Source of the DNA: Alphaproteobacteria bacterium MarineAlpha11_Bin1
GTDB taxonomy: Bacteria; Pseudomonadota; Alphaproteobacteria; MPNO01; UBA830
Direction: 5' to 3'
DNA: 64,000 nt
Assembly: GCA_002937455.1 (NCBI GenBank)
Contig: PTJZ01000008.1
Span: 62,001 to 126,000 of the forward strand
Shown: one piece after another, positions 18,747 through 27,872 of the stretch
Layout: the number at the start of each line of letters is the position of its first letter
Numbering within the stretch: position 1 is the first letter of the stretch
Position numbers and translations under genes: made by a program
Notes under the pieces: model-generated
The model's database searches: none
The model's input: the letters and a program-made list of their open reading frames with translations, nothing else
What the model was told of the DNA's origin: nothing

Positions 18747-18811
18747 GTATTATCCCCGAGCGTTTTTCGCACCGCACAATTGGTCCAAAGCCGGAAACTA
18801 TCCCCGTAAAC

Positions 18812-19753
18812 CTAGTCGGTCAACAGAAATTTACTAATATCTGGAAAGATTTTATCCAATGATATTTCCGAATATTTCGTTTGAATCACAATATCTGGAA
18901 TAATCTGATGTCGAAACCAAGTTTCCTGACGTTTTGCGTAGCGTCTCGTATCGCGCTTAGCCGTATCTATCATACGATCACGATGCATAACTCCGTCGAG
19001 AAAGCTACGGATCGGAGGAACGCCAACCGCTCTCAATGGGGGGTAATCGTCTTTCGGGCCGGCAGCAAGCATCCTTTTAACCTCCTCAATGGCCCCAGCA
19101 TTTAGCATACGATCAAAACGCTCATTTATTGCGTGATAAAGTATGTCACGCTCAGGCAAAATCACGATTGTAAAAAAACGCAACCCCTTTGGGGCCGCCT
19201 CTGTCTCGCCAATTTGCCAATCAGATAACCGTTTACCGGTGTAAAGGAAAATCTCAAGCGCTCGGACGATCCTCTGGCCATCAGCTGGATGGAGACGTTT
19301 AGCCATTCCGGGATCCATCTCAGAGAGCTCTCGATGAAGCACGGTAGGACCCTCGAGACGCAGGCGTTGGTTGAGGCTATATCTAAATTCAGCCGGTACC
19401 GACGGCATTCGGTGGAGGCCTGTCATCAACGCCCGAAGGTACAGTCCGGTTCCACCAACCAAGAAAGGAACTTTGTTGGCTCTATGGCAGCCAGAAATAA
19501 TCTCCAATGCATTCTGACGCCAGATACCAGCAGAATTTCTGTCATTGCGGCCAAGCACACCATAAAGATGGTGGGGGACACCTCCTTGTTCCATCAGAGA
19601 GGGACGGGCAGTAATGACTTGCAGATCGCGGTAAACTTGCATGGAGTCCGCGTTGATTATCTGGCCGCCAACCCGTTGAGCAAGCCCTAGAGCCAGCCCA
19701 GATTTTCCGCTAGCCGTTGGCCCGCCGACGACAATTACAGGTTTTGTGCTCAA
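18812..19753 (-). CDS. miaA: tRNA dimethylallyltransferase
   Basis: MiaA transfers an isopentenyl group to N6 of A37 in tRNAs that read codons starting with U. The 313-residue protein has the P-loop GPTASGKS at residues 11-18, then the family motifs NADSMQVYRDLQVITARPS and HHLYGVL, the VGGTGLYLRALMTG segment near residue 100, and the RAVGVPPI motif in the C-terminal part. Length is standard. Its ATG overlaps the stop of the preceding protease gene (ATGA), so it is cotranscribed with hflK-hflC-DUF2065-degP. Confidence 0.97.
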   Translation of the reverse strand: MSTKPVIVVGGPTASGKSGLALGLAQRVGGQIINADSMQVYRDLQVITARPSLMEQGGVPHHLYGVLGRNDRNSAGIWRQNALEIISGCHRANKVPFLVGGTGLYLRALMTGLHRMPSVPAEFRYSLNQRLRLEGPTVLHRELSEMDPGMAKRLHPADGQRIVRALEIFLYTGKRLSDWQIGETEAAPKGLRFFTIVILPERDILYHAINERFDRMLNAGAIEEVKRMLAAGPKDDYPPLRAVGVPPIRSFLDGVMHRDRMIDTAKRDTRRYAKRQETWFRHQIIPDIVIQTKYSEISLDKIFPDISKFLLTD

Positions 19754-21228
19754 CCCTTAGAAATTTTCAGCGCAACGAAGCGCTGCGCTCCGCCAGCCTC
19801 GATCAGGATAAGAATTGTATTCAAATTTGCTTTCGTAGCTTGCTCAACCTTGACGCGAACCTGCTCTGGTGTAGTTACGGCCTCTTGGTCTGGACCAATT
19901 TTACGTATTATCGAACCCGCGGGAATACCCTTTTCCGCGGCCGGACCGGTTGGGGAGATTTTAGTTATAACAACTCCCTTTTTAGGATTCTTTAATTTGA
20001 ATTTTTCACTCAAGGCGGGTGTAAGTATCGAAAGAGTCATTCCGAGCTCATCAACTTTGATGACGTCGGCGGTTTTTTTCATTTGGTCCGGCGCGGTCTC
20101 CACCAATTTGGTCTCGTCCTCCGGGAATTCGCCCAACGTCACCGGCAGGCGAATGCTCTTACCGTTGCGCCAGACTTCAACACTAACTGCCTTGCCGATC
20201 GATGTCTCCGCGACAATTCTTGGCAGACGCCGCATTTCACCAACAATTTTATTATCAAATTTAAGAATAACGTCACCAACCTTGATATTATACCTTGCGG
20301 CCGGACCATCCTTTGAAAGAGAAGCTACAAGTGCACCCGTCGCTTTTTCGAGGCCTAAGCTTTGCGCGATCTCCTTTGTAACTGTTTGGATACGCACACC
20401 TAGCCACCCACGTCGGGCTTTACCAAATTTTTGAAGCTGCTCGATGATTGGCCGGGCTAGATTTGAAGGAATTGCAAATCCAATACCAACACTACCGCCG
20501 GTTGGTGAAAAAATTGCGGTATTTATGCCTATCACTTGGCCCTTCAGATTGAACATTGGCCCACCAGAATTTCCCCGGTTAATGGACGCATCCGTCTGAA
20601 TGAAGTCATCATATGGTCCGGAGTTGATATCTCGCTGCCGCGCGGACACTATTCCCGCAGTCACGGTGCCTCCTAAGCCAAAAGGATTGCCAATCGCCAC
20701 CACCCAGTCGCCAACCCGAGTTTTGCCAGAGTCGCCGAATGGCACAGCGACCAGGGGAGATTTGGGCTCCACCTTAAGCAGGGCGAGATCCGTCTTGGGA
20801 TCACGCCCTATCAGCTTGGCTTTCAGCCTAGTGTCATTATGAAGAGTAACTGTAATTTCATCGGCCTCTGCGATTACGTGATTATTCGTAACCACGAAGC
20901 CATTTTCGCTGATTACGAAACCAGATCCAAGCGAGGTCGCGCGACGTTGTGGCGCCCCGCGTTGTTGGCGGTCGAAGAATTCCTTGAAAAATTCTTGGAA
21001 AGGCGAACCTTCAGGAAATTGGGGGACCTGTGGCCCCCCCTCCTCAGACTGCTTCTGGGCCTGGGTCGTAGAAATATTTACAACTGACGGGAGCAACCTT
21101 TCCGCCAAGTCGGCAAAGCTGTCTGGCGCTCCCCGCGCTTGCGCGGAAGCCGACACGAATATCACTGATCCCGCCAAAACAAGGACGAGCGGAACTACTC
21201 GAGTTAGAAAACTCACGGCGTTTCTCAT
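19750..21228 (-). CDS. degP: Do/DegP-family periplasmic serine endoprotease
   Basis: This HtrA-type protease and chaperone degrades misfolded envelope proteins. The start at 21228 gives a clean signal peptide (residues 1-31, ending SASAQA); the frame extends to ATG 21270, which would put 14 polar residues ahead of it. The trypsin-like domain has the triad His117 (TNNHVI), Asp147 (TDLALLKV) and Ser221 (RGNSGGPMF), followed by two PDZ domains (about 275-370 and 395-490). The N-terminal loop is Gln/Pro/Gly-rich (residues 58-95), as in DegP/MucD. It is 492 residues long and sits downstream of hflK-hflC-DUF2065, a common alphaproteobacterial arrangement. The distinction DegP/DegQ/MucD is not certain. 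Confidence 0.93.
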   Translation of the reverse strand: MRNAVSFLTRVVPLVLVLAGSVIFVSASAQARGAPDSFADLAERLLPSVVNISTTQAQKQSEEGGPQVPQFPEGSPFQEFFKEFFDRQQRGAPQRRATSLGSGFVISENGFVVTNNHVIAEADEITVTLHNDTRLKAKLIGRDPKTDLALLKVEPKSPLVAVPFGDSGKTRVGDWVVAIGNPFGLGGTVTAGIVSARQRDINSGPYDDFIQTDASINRGNSGGPMFNLKGQVIGINTAIFSPTGGSVGIGFAIPSNLARPIIEQLQKFGKARRGWLGVRIQTVTKEIAQSLGLEKATGALVASLSKDGPAARYNIKVGDVILKFDNKIVGEMRRLPRIVAETSIGKAVSVEVWRNGKSIRLPVTLGEFPEDETKLVETAPDQMKKTADVIKVDELGMTLSILTPALSEKFKLKNPKKGVVITKISPTGPAAEKGIPAGSIIRKIGPDQEAVTTPEQVRVKVEQATKANLNTILILIEAGGAQRFVALKISKG

Positions 21229-21317
21229 GTCACTCTTAGTCTCGGCTTGGCCGGTGACAACACTTTCCATTACAGGAGTCCCATATGTTAAGTGGAGATA
21301 AACGATATTGTAAATTC

Positions 21318-21506
21318 CTAGTCTTTTACCAACCAGATTATCCCAACCCCGATGATTGCGGCCAGAAGACCGGTGCTACGAAGCGCCGGTCCCGACACGT
21401 GCTGGATATGTAGTGCCATCTTACGCATCCCCTCGGGAAATAGGGCATAAAGCCCACCCTCCAAAGCCAGAATTAATCCGATAGCGACGACTAGTTCGTT
21501 TGTCAT
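21318..21506 (-). CDS. DUF2065 (YjeT-like) small membrane protein
   Basis: This 62-residue protein has two hydrophobic helices (about 4-22 and 43-60) separated by the conserved stretch LYALFPEGMRKMALHI, which is the signature of the DUF2065/YjeT family. The function of the family is unknown. It sits between hflC (21 bp upstream) and degP (about 90 bp downstream), the place where this family is usually found, which hints at a role linked to HflKC-FtsH quality control. Both ends are well defined. Confidence 0.85.
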   Translation of the reverse strand: MTNELVVAIGLILALEGGLYALFPEGMRKMALHIQHVSGPALRSTGLLAAIIGVGIIWLVKD

Positions 21507-21526
21507 TCTCCTGTCACTCGACTTGG

Positions 21527-22420
21527 CTATTTGTCGATGCTTGACCGTGCCCGGCTACTATCTCCCGGGAGATCGTTAAAGAACCTAAAAAATTCACTAT
21601 CAGGCGATAGTACCATCGTTGTGCCATCGTTAAGGGCGGCCTCGTAAGCTTCCAGAGAACGATAGAATGCAAAAAATTCAGGGTCCTTCCCGAACGCGGA
21701 ATTGAGTATTAGCGTCCGTTGCCCCTCGCCTTCACCACGGAGGATCTGGGCTTTCCGCTGCGCTTCTGCGAGGATGATCGTCCGTTCTCGCTCAGCCTCT
21801 GCTTGAATGCGCGCCTTTATTTCAGCACCTTCAGCCCGTAATTTAGCTGCCTGAGCAACACGTTGAGACCGCATCCTATTGTAAACGGACTCGCTGGTTG
21901 TCGGCGGCAAATCTGTCCGGCCAATACGAACGTCAACTACGACTATGCCGAAATCTTTAGCTTGCCGTTTCAACTCTGTGGTGATGCGACTCATTACGTC
22001 GTCTCGCTTACTCGAGAGCATGTCTGCGAGAAGCACTCGACCGACTTCCGCCCGTACGGCAGAATTGAGGATACGGCCGAAGATATCGATGAAGTTCACT
22101 TCTGTATCTGCACGAAGCTTGAACCGCAGAGGTGAGACAATACGATATCTGACAAAAGCGTCTACGTTGATGCGCTTTTGGTCAGCCAGAATAATCTCTT
22201 GGGCCGGCGGATCCAGACTAAGGATACGCTTGTCATAATAGGTGGCCGTGCGCCACGGCAACTTCGTGTGGAGTCCAGGTCTGGGCTCTTCGTGCCGAGG
22301 CTGCCCAAATTCTAATATCAGCGCCTGTCGCGTCTGATGGACCGTGTAAAGGGAACTGAACGCAACGATACCAACAATTATGACTATAACACCAAGAACA
22401 ACTAGTCGTATATTTGTCAT
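21527..22420 (-). CDS. hflC: HflC, SPFH-domain modulator of FtsH
   Basis: HflC forms, with HflK, a large membrane-anchored periplasmic cage around the FtsH protease. This 297-residue protein has one N-terminal membrane segment (residues 5-25), an SPFH/band-7 domain (ALILEFGQPRHEEPRPGLH onward), and a long Ala/Glu/Arg-rich coiled helix (about 190-235) followed by the C-terminal part with PDSEFFRFFNDL. The length is typical. Its ATG overlaps the hflK stop (ATGA), so the two subunits are translationally coupled. Confidence 0.96.
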   Translation of the reverse strand: MTNIRLVVLGVIVIIVGIVAFSSLYTVHQTRQALILEFGQPRHEEPRPGLHTKLPWRTATYYDKRILSLDPPAQEIILADQKRINVDAFVRYRIVSPLRFKLRADTEVNFIDIFGRILNSAVRAEVGRVLLADMLSSKRDDVMSRITTELKRQAKDFGIVVVDVRIGRTDLPPTTSESVYNRMRSQRVAQAAKLRAEGAEIKARIQAEAERERTIILAEAQRKAQILRGEGEGQRTLILNSAFGKDPEFFAFYRSLEAYEAALNDGTTMVLSPDSEFFRFFNDLPGDSSRARSSIDK

Positions 22421-23550
22421 TGGTCCCCTCCCTCTTTGCGTTTTCGAAGTTCTGGCAGAGGAAGATAAGGTACGACGCCGGAGCCACCTTGGCCCTTATC
22501 AACAATAACCTTTTCGGACCGGCCAAGAACTTCTTGCATACGCTCTAAGTATAAACGACGAGTGGTAACATCTTTACCAGTCTTATATGCTTCATAGACT
22601 GATAGAAAACGCTTCGCTTCGCCATCGGATTCTTTGATAAGTCGTTCGCGATATGCAGCAGCCTGCTCTGTTTGGCGGGACGCCTCACCCTTCGCTTTTG
22701 GCACGATATCATTTCTGTAAGCCTCGGCCTCGTTCTGCTGGCGCTCTTTGTCTTGACGCGCTCGCTGGACGTCGTTGAAGGCATCAATAACTTTTTGAGG
22801 CGGATCAACCTTTTGCATCTTCACGTCTGCGATAAAGACGCCGGCCTTATAGTCATCCATAATTCTTTGAAGAACGTCTCGGGTTCGGGACTCAACTTCG
22901 GTACGTTTCGTAGCTAATACTTCCTCTAGTGGCGTCTGCCCAACAATCTCCCTGATCGAGCTTTCCGCTGCGAGTTTGACAGTCGTTTCAGGGTCTCGAA
23001 TGTTAAACAAGAAATTTGGGGCATTCTTAATGCGCCACTGAACCACAAAATCAATGTCGATAATGTTTTGATCTCCGGTCAGCATTAGGCTTTCTTCGGC
23101 GACGTCACGGACATTGTCGCCGCGACCGACAGAACCGAAGGACCGGAATCCGATATTTGTCTGGTTGGTCTTTTCAACATTCGGCTTTTGTACTGAGCCG
23201 ATCGGCCAAGGTGCCCAGAAGTTTAGGCCCGGCTGTGTGGTGTTCACATATCGACCGAAAAGCAGTTCGATACCATTTTCTCCCGGTTGAACTCTATAGA
23301 GCCCGCTCAGCATCCAAACGATTAAGACGAGTAGTAGGGCGATAATAATACCACGTGGGCCACCTAGCCCCCCGGGAATGATGTTCTTCACTCGATTTTG
23401 TCCTTGGCGAATAAGCTCCTCTATATCGGCAGGGCCGCCGCCGTTACCGCCGCCGCCCGATGGTTTACCAGCCCACGGACCTTGCCCACCTCCATTACCA
23501 GAGCTTCCCCATGGACCTCCGCCGTTCCCGCCTTGCTGTTTCCATGGCAT
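22417..23550 (-). CDS. hflK: HflK, SPFH-domain modulator of FtsH
   Basis: HflK is the partner of HflC in the FtsH-associated complex. The 377-residue protein has the characteristic Gly/Pro/Trp/Gln-rich cytoplasmic N-terminus (about residues 1-40, many GGNGGG-type blocks), a membrane segment near residues 69-87, an SPFH domain with GENGIELLFGRYVNTTQPGL and a charged C-terminal helix rich in Gln, Glu and Arg. The N-terminus and the coupling to hflC separate HflK from other prohibitins. It heads the operon hflK-hflC-DUF2065-degP-miaA and is divergent from mrp. Confidence 0.96.
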   Translation of the reverse strand: MPWKQQGGNGGGPWGSSGNGGGQGPWAGKPSGGGGNGGGPADIEELIRQGQNRVKNIIPGGLGGPRGIIIALLLVLIVWMLSGLYRVQPGENGIELLFGRYVNTTQPGLNFWAPWPIGSVQKPNVEKTNQTNIGFRSFGSVGRGDNVRDVAEESLMLTGDQNIIDIDFVVQWRIKNAPNFLFNIRDPETTVKLAAESSIREIVGQTPLEEVLATKRTEVESRTRDVLQRIMDDYKAGVFIADVKMQKVDPPQKVIDAFNDVQRARQDKERQQNEAEAYRNDIVPKAKGEASRQTEQAAAYRERLIKESDGEAKRFLSVYEAYKTGKDVTTRRLYLERMQEVLGRSEKVIVDKGQGGSGVVPYLPLPELRKRKEGGDQ

Positions 23551-23634
23551 GACGTCAACCCCTATCTGTAAAAGTTAATAACAACATTTTGGCGTGCAAA
23601 AATCTCACAAAATTAAATATTTGGCGTCAAAGGC

Positions 23635-23663
23635 TTTCGACCTGACCGCGCGCCTTATATGAT
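23635..23663 (+). promoter_or_regulatory. Possible promoter for mrp
   Basis: TATGAT at 23658-23663 resembles a -10 box. TTTCGA at 23635-23640 is a poor -35 match at 17-bp spacing. It lies about 75 bp upstream of the mrp start in the 186-bp divergent gap with hflK. Prediction by eye only. Confidence 0.3.
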
Positions 23664-23736
23664 AGCTAGCAATTATGTGCAATGCGGGTTTTTCCTGCAA
23701 GTTAGCGAAATTGTAAATTTGACGGAGAAGTCAAGT

Positions 23737-24852
23737 ATGACTGACCTCACCGAAACCGAAATTCAAGCGGTATTGAGTAACGTTTATCTTCCCGGTTCCG
23801 GTCGGAGTTTAATTGATGAAGGTATCGTCGTCGGACTCATAGTCAAGGACGGCCACGTCCAGTTTACATTGGAAATAGATCCCAAGGATGCAGAAATTAT
23901 GGAACCTGTCCGAAAAACAGCGGAAGATGCTGTTCGGACACTGGGGGGTGTTCTTTCGGTTACTGCGGTCCTCGCCGCCCACCGCGAAACCCATCCCCAA
24001 CACCAAAATCAACAAGGTAAGGCCCAAGCCGGACCGCAAGGGTCAAAAGACCTTCTCCCACAAGTAGGCGCAATCATCGCCGTCGCATCAGGCAAGGGCG
24101 GTGTCGGCAAGTCTACGACTGCGGCCAATCTCGCTGTCGCCCTCGGGCAGATGGGCCTCCGGACAGCGATGCTAGATGCGGACATTTACGGCCCTTCCCT
24201 CCCCACTATGATGGGTATCACTGACAGACCAACATCAGCAGACGGCAAGACCATAACTCCTATCGAGGCGTACGGCGTAACCTGCATGTCTATTGGTTTC
24301 TTGACACCAGAGGACACAGCCATGATATGGCGCGGCCCAATGGTGATGAGTGCGCTGGAACAGATGATGGGCGATGTCGACTGGGGAACGCAGGACGTTC
24401 TTGTCGTCGATATGCCGCCGGGAACGGGAGATGCTCAACTGACCATGGCGCAGCGCGTCCCGCTTGCTGGCGCGGTGATTGTCTCTACTCCTCAGGACCT
24501 ATCGCTGATTGATGCCAAGAAAGGATTAAACATGTTCCGAAAGGTCGATGTACCGGTATTGGGTATTGTTGAGAACATGAGCTACTTTTTGTGTCCGAGC
24601 TGCGGCGAACGTTCAGATATCTTTGCCCATGGTGGGGCTGCTCAGACCGCAAACCAGATTGGTGTAGATTTTCTAGGCGAAATTCCGTTAGAGATTTCGA
24701 TCCGAGAAGGCGGCGATAATGGAATGCCCGTAGTAGCCTCAGATCCCGACGGTGAATTCGCCCGAACCTATCTTTCGATCGCTAAAAGCGTATGGGAAAA
24801 AGTGGGGAGTGGCGCATCGAAGGTTAACGCTCCGAATATCTCATTTGAATAA
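23737..24852 (+). CDS. apbC: Mrp/ApbC-type iron-sulfur cluster carrier ATPase
   Basis: Members of this family (Mrp/NBP35/ApbC) carry and deliver Fe-S clusters using an ATPase of the MinD type. The 371-residue protein has an N-terminal MIP18/DUF59 domain (about 1-85), a His/Gln-rich linker, the deviant Walker A SGKGGVGKST at residues 118-127, DADIYGPSLP, the Walker B-like VVDMPPGTGD, and the CPSCG motif (Cys286, Cys289) that holds the bridging cluster. ATG 23737 has GGAGAAG 7 nt upstream and gives the family start; the frame extends further up to 23659 without a good RBS. It is followed 16 nt later by a metallo-beta-lactamase gene, probably in one operon. Confidence 0.95.
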   Translation: MTDLTETEIQAVLSNVYLPGSGRSLIDEGIVVGLIVKDGHVQFTLEIDPKDAEIMEPVRKTAEDAVRTLGGVLSVTAVLAAHRETHPQHQNQQGKAQAGPQGSKDLLPQVGAIIAVASGKGGVGKSTTAANLAVALGQMGLRTAMLDADIYGPSLPTMMGITDRPTSADGKTITPIEAYGVTCMSIGFLTPEDTAMIWRGPMVMSALEQMMGDVDWGTQDVLVVDMPPGTGDAQLTMAQRVPLAGAVIVSTPQDLSLIDAKKGLNMFRKVDVPVLGIVENMSYFLCPSCGERSDIFAHGGAAQTANQIGVDFLGEIPLEISIREGGDNGMPVVASDPDGEFARTYLSIAKSVWEKVGSGASKVNAPNISFE

Positions 24853-24868
24853 CCCAAAGGTTTCGAAA

Positions 24869-25774
24869 ATGGGCTCTGCCGATATCCCTTTTCATAAAGA
24901 AATGCAGTTCGAATACGGCAGCGCCCAGCAAATCGCACCCCTAGTTCGGCGCATTGTTGCGGAAAACCCTAGCCCATTTACTCACTACGGCACGAACACC
25001 TATATCATCGGTTCGGGAGAAGTAGTTGTAATAGACCCGGGTCCCATGCTGGAACAGCACGTGGACAATATAAAAAACGCAATCGAGGGTGAGACCGTTA
25101 CTCATATCCTAGTTACTCATACCCATCTAGATCATTCGCCGGCGTCAGACTGGCTTAAACAATTGGTAGACGCTCCGATTTATGGTGCTAATCTAAATCC
25201 ATTAGATGTTGGGCAGGCTGTTGAGGCCCATCAGGAGGACTTCGTTGCGGACGAAGAAATTACGGACGGGGATACAATTTGCGGTCCGGGTTGGACACTT
25301 GAAGCTGTCTATACCCCCGGACACATGTCTAACCACCACTGTTTTGCCTTAAAGGAGCATAAACTGCTCTTTTCCGGAGATCACGTGATGGGTTGGAATA
25401 CAACCATCGTCTCACCCCCGGACGGAAATATGCGCGAATACATGGACAGCCTGCGGATTTGTATAGAACGCAGTGAAAGTCTTTATCTCCCGGGCCACGG
25501 TCCAGAAATTGTTGACTCCAAGCCATTCGTCCGAGCTTATCTCAATCACCGGGTTATTCGTGAAAGTCAAATCGCCAAGCTTCTAAGCGAGGGCGTCGAT
25601 ACCATCCCGGATTTGGTCCGCCGAATGTACACTCATCTGCCCGAGAGAATGCATGCCGCCGCTGCACGTTCCGTACTTGCCCACATGCAGCACATGGTAG
25701 ATACGGACCGGGCGATCTGTGATGGACCCATAGCATCGGACTCGATTTTTGCCCCGCGGACAGAGAAAATATAG
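24869..25774 (+). CDS. Metallo-beta-lactamase-fold hydrolase (LACTB2-like)
   Basis: The 301-residue protein has the metal-binding motif THTHLDH (His84, His86, Asp88, His89), a later GHMSNHH (His at the third metal site), the bridging Asp in LLFSGDHVMGW and a final His in YLPGHGPEI. The C-terminal part matches the winged-helix segment seen in LACTB2-like members. Homologues include RNA endonucleases and thioester hydrolases, so the substrate is not defined. ATG 24869 has AAAGG 8 nt upstream; the frame could extend to 24752 inside mrp, but the family N-terminus (AENPSPFTHYGTNTYIIG) suits the shorter version. It lies 16 nt after mrp. Confidence 0.88.
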   Translation: MGSADIPFHKEMQFEYGSAQQIAPLVRRIVAENPSPFTHYGTNTYIIGSGEVVVIDPGPMLEQHVDNIKNAIEGETVTHILVTHTHLDHSPASDWLKQLVDAPIYGANLNPLDVGQAVEAHQEDFVADEEITDGDTICGPGWTLEAVYTPGHMSNHHCFALKEHKLLFSGDHVMGWNTTIVSPPDGNMREYMDSLRICIERSESLYLPGHGPEIVDSKPFVRAYLNHRVIRESQIAKLLSEGVDTIPDLVRRMYTHLPERMHAAAARSVLAHMQHMVDTDRAICDGPIASDSIFAPRTEKI

Positions 25775-25779
25775 TCAGC

Positions 25780-25794
25780 ACTTCACGTTGAAGT
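25780..25794 (+). terminator. Short hairpin after the MBL-fold hydrolase gene
   Basis: ACTTCA-CGT-TGAAGT is a perfect 6-bp inverted repeat starting 6 nt after the stop codon and followed by TTTC. It has only a short T-run, so it is at most a weak terminator. The facing gene ends at 25886 on the other strand. Confidence 0.35.
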
Positions 25795-25885
25795 TTCAGT
25801 GTATTACGGAATCAGAGACAATTTTTGGCCTATGAATCCATGATAGACCTAAAGCCAACCAATGGTTCGGGCTGGCGAGCGACCT

Positions 25886-26416
25886 TCAGGGATAAATTTC
25901 TATCCGGGTACCGACCGACACCATTTCCCAGATTTCATCCATTTCCCGGTTTGTCAAAGCAATGCAGCCTTGTGTCCAGTCCAACGTAGGGTGACCGACG
26001 TCATTTGCACTCCAGTTCGTAGGCAGACCGTGGATCATTATCTGCCCACCCGGGTGCACGCCAAGTTCAGAAGCGCGGGCTCGATCGCGCAAGTTCGGAT
26101 AGGAGATGTGTAGGGAGCGGTAAAAATTAGATCGATCTGAATCGACGCGGTAATCGATCGTGTAGTTACCCTCCGGTGTCCTAGCGTCGCCCTTTCTAAC
26201 TTTGTGACCCTTCGGATAACGGCCGAGCGCGACTCTATACACCCGTAGGACTCTATCGCCCCGCATCAGGACCATCTGACGCTCGCTTTTCAGCACCACC
26301 ACGCGGTCGGCTTTGGCCGTCACAAACATGGCTGTTTTTTCTGATTGAGCCTTTGATGCCTCGACGGGCACCAAAGCCATAATCAATAAAATTACATAAA
26401 AAGCTCTCAAGCGCAT
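25886..26416 (-). CDS. L,D-transpeptidase (YkuD) family protein, secreted
   Basis: The 176-residue protein has a signal peptide (residues 1-23, ending ASKAQS) and one YkuD domain. The active-site Cys151 lies in WTQGCIAL, with the upstream His129-Gly130 (MIHGLP) of the usual HG...(S/T)HGC motif. Here the His before GC is replaced by Gln, which I believe recurs in a subgroup of the family. Family members make 3-3 crosslinks in peptidoglycan or attach lipoproteins; some are hydrolases or amidases. It is expected in the periplasm. It lies 76 bp downstream of folA on the same strand and converges with the MBL-fold gene. Confidence 0.88.
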   Translation of the reverse strand: MRLRAFYVILLIMALVPVEASKAQSEKTAMFVTAKADRVVVLKSERQMVLMRGDRVLRVYRVALGRYPKGHKVRKGDARTPEGNYTIDYRVDSDRSNFYRSLHISYPNLRDRARASELGVHPGGQIMIHGLPTNWSANDVGHPTLDWTQGCIALTNREMDEIWEMVSVGTRIEIYP

Positions 26417-26492
26417 TCCCCGAATCCAGCTCCCTGAACCGGGGCCAGTCTTAAACTGAGATGCAAATAGATAGCAAATACAGTCCTAAAGT

Positions 26493-26993
26493 TTACTGAG
26501 TTTCCACCCGTTCTAAAACCACTAAGGAGTAATCATGATCATCTTTTTCATCCGCTACCTGTCGTTCCCGAGAAATCTCGCACCAATCAAAAGTATTGAT
26601 ATCTGGGAACGATACATCGCCGGAAATTTTTGCATGCACCTCGGTCAAATAAATTCTATTTACAGAATTAAGTACTTCGGCATACACAGCCGCACCACCA
26701 ATTACGATAAGTTCCTCTGCACCCCGAGACTTAACCGCGTCAATCACGCTATCAAGCGACCCAAATACCTCAATCCCATCCGCCGAAAACCCGGGATTAC
26801 GGCTGACGATAAGATTGGGTCGTCCTGGCAGCGGTCGACCAATAGACTCAAACGTTTTCCTTCCCATTACTATCGGTTTCCCCATCGTAACAGTCTTGAA
26901 ATATTTGAGGTCGCCAGAAAGTCTCCAAGGCAGTCTTCCGTTTTTTCCGATAATACCGTTTTCGGAAACGGCTACGATTAACGAGATTCGCAA
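26493..26993 (-). CDS. folA: Dihydrofolate reductase
   Basis: FolA reduces dihydrofolate to tetrahydrofolate with NADPH. The 166-residue sequence shows the family core: NGIIGKNGRLPWRLSGDLKY with the catalytic acid Asp28, GKPIVMGRKTFESIGRPLPG, IVSRN and ELIVIGGAAVYAE for NADPH binding. Length is normal. It starts 4 nt after the thyA stop, so it forms an operon with its functional partner, whose product is dihydrofolate. The chromosomal DHFR fold gives no sign of transfer. Confidence 0.97.
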   Translation of the reverse strand: MRISLIVAVSENGIIGKNGRLPWRLSGDLKYFKTVTMGKPIVMGRKTFESIGRPLPGRPNLIVSRNPGFSADGIEVFGSLDSVIDAVKSRGAEELIVIGGAAVYAEVLNSVNRIYLTEVHAKISGDVSFPDINTFDWCEISRERQVADEKDDHDYSLVVLERVETQ

Positions 26994-26997
26994 CGCC

Positions 26998-27792
26998 TCA
27001 GACCGCGACGGCAGCAGGAATATGCGGGTGGAAACGATATCCGTCTAGATTGAAATCTTCGTATGCGAAACCGAAGATATCGTCGACTGCCGGATTCAAA
27101 GTCAAGGTTGGCAGCGGATAAGCCGACCGCAACAGCTGCTGGTCAGCCTGCTTGATGTGGTTGGCATAAAGATGTGCATCCCCAAACGTATGTACGAACT
27201 CGCCGGGCTGCAGACCGGTCGCTTGCGCAATCATCAAGGTCAGCAGGGCGTAGGACGCGATGTTGAATGGAACGCCAAGAAATATATCCGCGCTGCGTTG
27301 GTAGAGTTGGCAAGAAAGCCTTCCATCGGCGACATAGAATTGAAACAGACAGTGACAGGGCGGTAGAGCCATTTTCTGTATATGTGGAACATTCCAAGCA
27401 CTGACAATCAACCTTCGAGAGTCGGGATTGGTCCTTATCTGATTTACCACATCAGAAATCTGGTCGACCGTGGTACCGTCTCCTGCGTCCCATGAGCGCC
27501 ATTGAGCGCCGTAGACTGGCCCCAAATCGCCATCTTCGTCAGCCCATTCATCCCAAATCGAAACCCCTTTTGATTTTAGATAAGCGATATTCGTATCACC
27601 TCTGAGAAACCAAAGAAGTTCGTGAATAATAGACTTCGTATGAATTTTCTTGGTCGTGACTAGCGGAAACCCGTCAGCCAGATCGAACCGCATCTGATGC
27701 CCGAAAACACTGTATGTGCCAGTTCCGGTTCGGTCTTCCTTGCGGGTGCCGCTTTGGCGGACCCGGCGCATAAGTTCAAGATATTGTTGCAT
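26998..27792 (-). CDS. thyA: Thymidylate synthase (ThyA type)
   Basis: ThyA methylates dUMP to dTMP and oxidises methylene-tetrahydrofolate to dihydrofolate. The 264-residue length equals the standard bacterial enzyme. It has the phosphate-binding loop RTGTGT, the [11 protein letters not shown] stretch, the catalytic Cys146 in [13 protein letters not shown], and the [14 protein letters not shown] segment. folA follows after 4 nt. The gene is divergent from ssrA; about 60-80 bp lie between them. Confidence 0.98.
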   Translation of the reverse strand: MQQYLELMRRVRQSGTRKEDRTGTGTYSVFGHQMRFDLADGFPLVTTKKIHTKSIIHELLWFLRGDTNIAYLKSKGVSIWDEWADEDGDLGPVYGAQWRSWDAGDGTTVDQISDVVNQIRTNPDSRRLIVSAWNVPHIQKMALPPCHCLFQFYVADGRLSCQLYQRSADIFLGVPFNIASYALLTLMIAQATGLQPGEFVHTFGDAHLYANHIKQADQQLLRSAYPLPTLTLNPAVDDIFGFAYEDFNLDGYRFHPHIPAAVAV

Positions 27793-27872
27793 AGCTCTCT
27801 AAATTTTTCAGTTTGGTCCCGTAGAGATAATCGAAGGTTGTCTTTCAATTTAAGGCCGAATCACTCTATATT

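Noticed and set aside
19850..20434. 194-codon plus-strand frame opposite degP
   Set aside because: Antisense to the protease; no independent evidence.
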